From NCBI GenBank assembly GCA_911728455.2, contig OU452231.1:11280078-11344077 (forward strand): DNA of 64,000 nucleotides, read 5' to 3'. Shown here piece after piece: positions 58,261 through 64,000 of this stretch. The notes below the pieces were generated by a model. That model was not told where the DNA came from and searched no databases. It saw nothing but the letters and a program-made list of their open reading frames with translations. This stretch comes from Marthasterias glacialis (Eukaryota; Echinodermata; Asteroidea; Forcipulatida; Asteriidae). Positions within the stretch are counted from its first letter, which is position 1, and every line of letters starts with the position of its first letter. The translations under genes and the position numbers were made by a program.

Positions 58261-60201
58261 AAGAATGGATTGTTAATATTAAACTGTTTGAAGCTGGTTG
58301 AACACACAATCCCACAACTTGATTCTTCTAAGAAAAAAAACCCACTAGTTTTATTGACATCCAGAAGCTATTTGGTACACATTTGCTTTGAGTTTACGAT
58401 TGAGGACAATAGAATATCAGCAAACAAACTTGGTAGGAAGTTCAACAAGGTGGTTAACGCCTGGAGCAAGGACAATGATTGGTCACTAAGAGGTCAACAA
58501 GTAAATTCCTTTCCTAAAGTTTAGCTGAGAAGTCCTCATATTTAATAAGTCTGTGCACTTGGTTGGACAGCCTGTTTGTTATTTAGATTAAAATACGTGA
58601 ATAAACATGTGGTGAAGAGGTTTTCAGCCAGGCAGGGGGCTGGAGTCCCCCTCCTGTTCTAAACCCTTGTCCCCAATGAGATCGGAAAAATGCATTTAAA
58701 ATGAATGGTTCAATCGTTAGCTACATGTATGCCCCCAAATTATGTCTTTGCCCCCACTTGTCCCCCCCCCCCCAGTCCCTCATAAAATGTCTGGTTACGC
58801 CACTGACATTCGTGCACTTGAATCTGAAGCAACACTGCAGCATTGTATAAAAATTAATCTACACTGAAAGCTCACCGTTTCAAACTGTTGCAATTTTCTC
58901 ACTGCCAGACGGTCTGTCTTTCAAAGTTTTCACGCCTACTCTCCACTCAAAGCTGAACTATGTCACTGATTTTATCAACCAGTTCTCTCCCACTTTCAAA
59001 ATTTCAAATCAATAAATAGTCCTAACTGTTAACAGTGACCAACTCCTTTTGTCGCCCACTTTCCAGTCCTATTAGTCTTTGGGGATTAAGGACTAACCCA
59101 TTGTGGAGGACTGTTGCTATAGTTGTTGGGTCTCATGACAATGAAGTGTAGAGACAGTGTCTTAATCTCATGGATTTGGGATTACAAAGTAATCTGGGCT
59201 GGTGGTAATGTAGTGTTTAGTTTATTGATCTACTTGGTTTGAGAGAGAGATCAAATAATCTTGCAGTTTGTAGGCAAGCCAAACTGCAGCCTATTTAAAA
59301 TGCCTGTAGTGGCTGTTTACCTTAATAATAATATTCACAAGTTTACCATCTTGGGTCTTATTCCCTGTGTACTCTTTTTCAAATCGTATGCTATGCTCAA
59401 CATGGTAACCAGACTATTTTTTGTCCCTTTCAAGGGGCAACCTCACTTTCAAATGTGTATATTTTAGCCAAAATCACTTTTAAAAAACTGTACGACATTG
59501 TCAGTGTAGGCTTTGTGGAAAATTATACAAGGGGGCCCTTCCTACAAGTACTGCAATTAGCAATTTTATACAGTACCTGGCTTATACCCCCAGCCAAGGT
59601 CCTCGGTTGAGCACTTGTTAATTGCAACCATGCACAAATTTTTTCGAGGTAGTCTGTCTCCTACCCTCTGTATAGGTGATATTGATTTTCTGTATAGGTG
59701 ATATTGATTTTAAATCTTTACAATGACTATTGATTTGGGATTGACGCAGTATTTAAGACCCAGATTTAACCAGTTAGCATGACGATTCTTGCCTCATGGT
59801 CTCAATTAGAAACCCTGTTATTTGCCAGTAAGCTTAGATTTTGTGTGATTAGGGTTGAAGCATAGACTTACGGGGAAAAAACAAGTCTGTGACTGCTCTC
59901 TCTATCTCTCTCTCTCTCTCTTAAACAGCAGAAAGCCTCTGTTTTGGTGAGACTTTTACAGCCAAGTACTGTACAGTCAGCAAGTCAGGCTAGAGAAACT
60001 TCTCTTAGAACTATGAAACTATGAGGTTGTCATATTTGTAGGAGCAGGAGGAAAATATACCTACATATACCTGTGTAGTAGGCCTACCACTCCCACTCTG
60101 GAACTACATGTACATGTACACATGTACATATTTTTGTATTGCTCTTGAAAAAAAGTTAGCATGTGTCCTGTGTGGATGCATTCACAAATGATCAAAAATG
60201 A
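58261..60201. other. Non-coding stretch, no gene seen
   Basis: Noted: the reverse GTGGCGTAACCAG-type repeat at about 58630-58806; a 23-base tandem duplication (CTGTATAGGTGATATTGATTTT) at 59668-59713; a TC microsatellite at about 59900-59921; ACATGTAC words at 60108-60128. Confidence 0.45.
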
Positions 60202-60323
60202 AGGCTGGTATGTATGGATGTAGTTTGTCTATCATTCAAAACCACAGTGGATGATATTGAAGGGTCAGACAGTAGGAGGGTTGACTGTGCACTGTGTATA
60301 TCCAGTGGGCACTGTGTATATCA
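60202..60323. repeat. First unit of a ~128-bp tandem repeat
   Basis: GGCTGGTATG, CATTCAAAACCACAGTGGAT, GGTCAGACAGTAGGAGGGTT and GACTGTGCACTGTGTATAT match the units at 61381-61830. The unit stops at the CAGGCATGTGAG end of the inserted element. Confidence 0.8.
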
Positions 60324-61347
60324 CAGGCATGTGAGCAGGTCATGGAAAAAAAAGAGGAACGTTTGTTTTTAGTTGGCAAGCGCGTAGAGCAAACCCAAAA
60401 CTCGGGGTCATTTGAATATTTTGCTATCTACAAAATACAAGCTCTATGGTGCATTTAGAGCCCTTTATAACCACTTTCTAAGACAAAATGTGTCATAAAT
60501 CTGTTTAAAAGTTTTCCTCTTCTTCTTGTAGCTGTGTATCATTGTTATGAGGTGTTTAAACTAAGAACATTACTAAGTGAGAGGGAGCAAATTATTTTGA
60601 TATCAAACTTCTGATACTTATCTGTTTATTTGCAAATGTCCTTCATCCTGCTTAAGTTGACATACAATAATTACAATAAGATACAGATTTTGCCAAGATT
60701 GGAATAGGGAAAGCTGAACAGTCCCAAGGAAATTTTACATGCAAGGACAAAAAAAAAAGATATAATTGGAACAACACTTAGTGCCTTCTTTCTCCTCCAC
60801 CATACTTTTGTGACATCTTGCCATGATTGGTTAATGCTTCAATATCTAACGCCGTTCCCCGCTTGACAAAAGTACGGTCTCTGCACGCCATAGTGCATGT
60901 CTTGGTTGTCGGGTACCACAACACACGTGAAGTGACCGTGTGCGCCTAGTCTTGGCTCAAGGCGTTGGCTTTTTAAAACAGGAACAGGACGACGACATGC
61001 GTAAGTATAGGATGGGAACATCGGGCTTAACGAAAATTGAACAACAACGGCTTCAATCAAAGACTAACGCGGAGCATTTTACAGGGTCTAGCCCCCGCCT
61101 CACGAGTCAAAATCATCATGGCAATTAAAGTGCTGCCCGATGCCAGGTTCCCCTTCTGTGTGTGAGTGTTGTGCAGTACCGGTAGTATAGAATTACTGGT
61201 TGCTTAATTTGATGTTGGACCTAAAGAAAAACGCGGACCGGCCATTCACAGCAGAGACGGGAAAAAAGCGGAGCCCGCAAGAAAAATGCGGAATGGGAAA
61301 ATAAAAAATGCGGATTTCCACGTAAATGCGGAAGTCTCACATGCCTG
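60324..61347. mobile_element. ~1.0 kb element with CAGGCATGTGAG ends inserted in a tandem repeat
   Basis: CAGGCATGTGAG at 60324-60335 and CTCACATGCCTG at 61336-61347 are perfect inverted 12-mers. The tandem-repeat sequence breaks at the left end and resumes at the right, with ATCA on both sides as a possible short duplication. The right interior has repeated AAAATGCGGA words. CAGG-type ends occur in hAT elements, but that class is inference. There is no transposase; frames are 73 codons or shorter. Confidence 0.75.
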
Positions 61348-61830
61348 AAATCATGCATTCACAACATGTTATCGTATGGCAGGCTGGCATGTTTATCTAC
61401 CATTCAAAACCGCAGTGGATTAAGAACATTGAATGGTCAGAGAGTAGGTGGGTTGACTGTGTACGGTGTCTTGTGTAGATCATGCACTGACCACACTTTA
61501 TCATTGTAGGCTGTCTTAGTTCAAATCTACATTCAAAACCACAGTGGATAATACTAAATGGTCAGACAGTAGGAAGGTTGACTATGTGCTGTGTACTGCG
61601 TAGATCATGCATTGACCACATGACATCATATCGCAGGCCGGTATAGTTTCTATTATTCAAAACCACAGTAGATGAAAATGAATGGTCAGATATCAGTAGG
61701 AGGGTTGGACTGTGTACTGTGTACAATGGTGTAGATCATGAATTCACCACATGATTACAAATTGCAGGCTGGCACAGTTTATCTGTCATTCAAAACCACA
61801 GTGGATGATATTATTAAACGATCTTGCTTG
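61348..61830. repeat. ~128-bp tandem repeat, remaining units
   Basis: Units start with AGGCTGG-type words at 61381, 61508, 61635 and 61766 (spacing 127, 127, 131). Shared blocks: ATTCAAAACCACAGTGGAT, GGTCAGACAGTAGG, GGTTGACTGTGTACTGTGTA and GTAGATCATGCATTGACCAC. The last unit is partial. Confidence 0.85.
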
Positions 61831-62870
61831 GACTCTACTGCACACAACCTTCTAACCACAGTCATGTCTGAGTCATCAGTTGACCGTTTTTCTATACTGA
61901 GGTAGGTCAAGAGGGAGCTAATAAATGGCCTTATCACAGTGATTAACAACCGCTCATTGAAGATACAAAATAATATTGACTTTAAATTTTGTATAACTGA
62001 AAATATTTCCTGTCACCGGATAATAATGCAATCTTGCATTTGGCAGAGTGTTTTGTTGACAGTGGAAGAATGTGTAAGTTGGATATTGGAATTGGATCCT
62101 GTTGTGGCATTCCGAATTCTCGGGGTCGTCCAAACTTTTCAACAAGAGTGAGTATTATTTTTCAAGACCCCCTCCCTCCACCCAGAGTAGTCAACATTTG
62201 TTGAGCTAAGCTTGTTATTATTAATATTGTATTCCCTCTGTTGATTCTGTTGTAGACTATCAAATTATTGTAACATTGTTCTATTGCCATACACAGCCTC
62301 TCACCCCATGGGGGTGGGGGGGGGGTGTGTATAGAAGGTTAAAATTTTTATACTATGAGCGGCCAACTGCTTCATACAGGGACACGTTATCAATTCTTTC
62401 TACGCACTGGGATAACACATACATGTACATGTATCAACAAATTTACACATAGGAAAATTGTATTTTGATGACGAGTATTTGAAATTGAGTCCACAAATTT
62501 GTACAATTTAAGTCGAGGAACGAGTACGTCTACTATGTGTACTTAGCTAACCAAGTGCAACCATGGAGTACCTCCATGGTGCAACTTACCAACGACTCAC
62601 AATACATACAGGTGTAGCTTAAAAACAGTAACTCGAGTAGCATGGCCATGTAAGTATTGATTAGGAGTACGTACCCTTCATTTCATTATTGGGGGAAGAA
62701 TTCAGGTAAATTCAGGTTTACTCCTCACCAATGCTGCCCCCCCCCCCCCCGACAATTCCTGCAGACATCTTTGAGGTCAAACGCAGCATCTGACGTGTAT
62801 TTGTAGCTGTTTTGACCTCAGTGCAAGGCAAGGGTGTCCTTTCCTGTTAATGCTCATTTTTAGTGATGTA
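61831..62870. other. Non-coding stretch, no gene seen
   Basis: A 70-codon plus frame (61939-62151) is followed by a donor-like GTGAGTATT, but no matching exon, acceptor or recognisable peptide was found. Poly-G lies at about 62311-62325 and poly-C at about 62740-62751. Confidence 0.35.
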
Positions 62871-63198
62871 TAGACCATGTGACCCTTGTTTACAAAAGAG
62901 TGACCTTGTACATTCCAGGGCAATTACTGGCAGGCAAGATACTGCATGGGACATATGAGAAATTTTACATTTTGTATCATAATTTCCACATAAATTCAAT
63001 GGCTATTAAAATGAGAGCTGAACTAGTTGTGAGATGTGCCCCTTTCCTTCATATCCAAAGTTGATGACAATCGGACAGTGCAATCTCCATAAAGATTTAA
63101 AGTATTTTCCCATTGAGCCGTGTACAAATCCTGCCTGCAGGAAGTCCAGGTTCTGTGGCTCTTTTGTAAACATGTGATGTCACAGGTAACATGGTCTA
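62871..63198. mobile_element. Tc1/mariner-like MITE, copy 2, inverted
   Basis: It starts TAGACCATGTGACCCTTGTT and ends GTAACATGGTCTA, with TA on both outer sides. It is 328 bases and collinear with 46250-46606 after reversal, differing by substitutions and small indels. Confidence 0.8.
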
Positions 63199-63731
63199 TA
63201 CACAAGGTCCATGTACATGGTCTAGTTATGCCAGATTTTGTTTCTTCGGTGTACACTGACTGTGCAGACAGTGAAGATACAACGGTCAAATTTAGCAATA
63301 CAGTCATTACAATTTCAAAAATAAAACCACTCTTCACACCCGGACCATGTATCCTGTACTTAAACTGCAATGCTAGTGCTAGTGTGTGTACATTTAGACA
63401 CGTTCAACCACATTGAGTGACATTCATTGCCGGTGGAACTAGAATAGAACTTGGCCTTGAAACTCAGCCTCAGGACACAAATTTCTTTCTCCATTGATTG
63501 GACAGACGTCGTCGAAAATGCATTCCCATTTAGCTCTTCAGTAGAACGTCTCTATTAAAATGTGAACATTATTACGAAAGTAACCTAACAACTTACAATT
63601 TTCTTGACATCTCCTCGAGAAAACCTCCACACGTGTGAGTCTCTGGACTTATCTGTCGCGGGGATTTACACGCATGGAGACGTCCTGTCGTCAAAGAATT
63701 TTGTTTTCCTACCGACCTTTGGGTTCATAGA
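63199..63731. other. Non-coding stretch, no gene seen
   Basis: Somewhat CpG-richer toward its right end (63600-63690), but without core promoter elements or coding signals I can support. Confidence 0.35.
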
Positions 63732-63801
63732 GCATTCCCCCCCCCGAGAATTGCACTGCACAACTTGTGCAGTGCAGTTCTCGGGGGGGGGGGGGGAATG
63801 C
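63732..63801. repeat. Near-perfect 70-bp palindrome with poly-C/poly-G arms
   Basis: GCATTCC plus poly-C, GAGAATTGCACTGCACAA, then TTGTGCAGTGCAGTTCTC, poly-G and GGAATGC. One mismatch (A/G in the stem) and unequal C and G runs (9 and 14) are the only departures. There is almost no loop. Confidence 0.9.
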
Positions 63802-64000
63802 CACAAGTAGTAAAAGAAACTTTAAAACTTTATCAGCGACGCGCCCACAAGAGGGCAGCAAACATTATGTATGGAAACATCTAAAACTTTCTCAGCCACA
63901 CTCAGGCTAGAGATTTATTTTTCAAACTGGGACCTCAATACCAACCCAGTTTTAAATCTCAAAACGGACTAGATATGTTTTTTTAAACCCAGTGTTTGAA
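63802..64000. other. Window end, no gene seen
   Basis: CGACGCGCCCACAAGAGGGC at about 63838 may be part of another repeat. Nothing else was recognised. Confidence 0.35.

Noticed and set aside
58090-58524. 144-codon Gly-rich plus frame
   Set aside because: Poly-G runs translate as polyGly. The frame spans a repeat and has no coding features.
61939-62151. 70-codon frame followed by a donor-like GTGAGTATT
   Set aside because: No upstream acceptor, partner exon or recognisable peptide. One donor-like word is not enough.

Overview
The window looks like nuclear DNA of a marine invertebrate deuterostome, most likely an echinoderm and probably a sea star. It is AT-rich, with one intron-split gene, many TACATGTA-type palindromes, long poly-G/poly-C runs and a dense population of short inverted-repeat DNA transposons. 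Two tRNA-derived SINEs and a repeat containing 'AACAAACCTGTGAAAGG' resemble families I associate with asteroid genomes. That link is from memory and was not searched. There is no sign of bacterial, organelle or viral organisation.

The only protein-coding gene I can support lies at the left end on the minus strand (about 1875-7576). It is a leucine zipper putative tumor suppressor (LZTS/Fez1 family) gene, closest in motifs to LZTS2. Five coding exons join in frame through four phase-0 introns (7573-7304, 6644-6291, 5313-4981, 4365-4189, 3503-1875) to give about 920 residues. The protein has a disordered Ser/Pro/Gln-rich N-terminal half, two polyglutamine tracts, a long coiled coil built on a repeating motif of about 45 residues, and the conserved C-terminal Fez1 signature. 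The start exon has a splice acceptor 3 bases before the ATG, so an untranslated 5' exon and the promoter should lie farther right, in or beyond this window. I could not place them.

The remaining ~56 kb (about 7.6-64 kb) shows no gene I can defend. It is 5' intron or intergenic DNA filled with transposon debris. Identifiable pieces include a ~2.4 kb composite element with CACTGCCA ends holding a 69-bp hairpin tandem array (34.0-36.5 kb), a ~0.9 kb element at 36.8-37.7 kb and a ~0.9 kb element bounded by 53-bp perfect inverted repeats around a SINE (38.0-39.0 kb). There are also several elements whose ends all begin TAGACC (40.1-41.5, 46.2-46.6 and 62.9-63.2 kb), a ~1.1 kb PIF/Harbinger-like element with a TTA duplication (49.3-50.4 kb), a full tRNA-SINE (52.35-52.70 kb), and a ~128-bp tandem repeat split by a ~1.0 kb element (60.2-61.8 kb). 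Many smaller fold-back MITEs are present too. None of the transposons carries a recognisable transposase.

I found no defence island, CRISPR array, operon or other new biochemical system. The points most worth a second look are the tandem in-frame splice donors and expanded coiled-coil repeat of the LZTS gene, and the unusually regular transposon structures.
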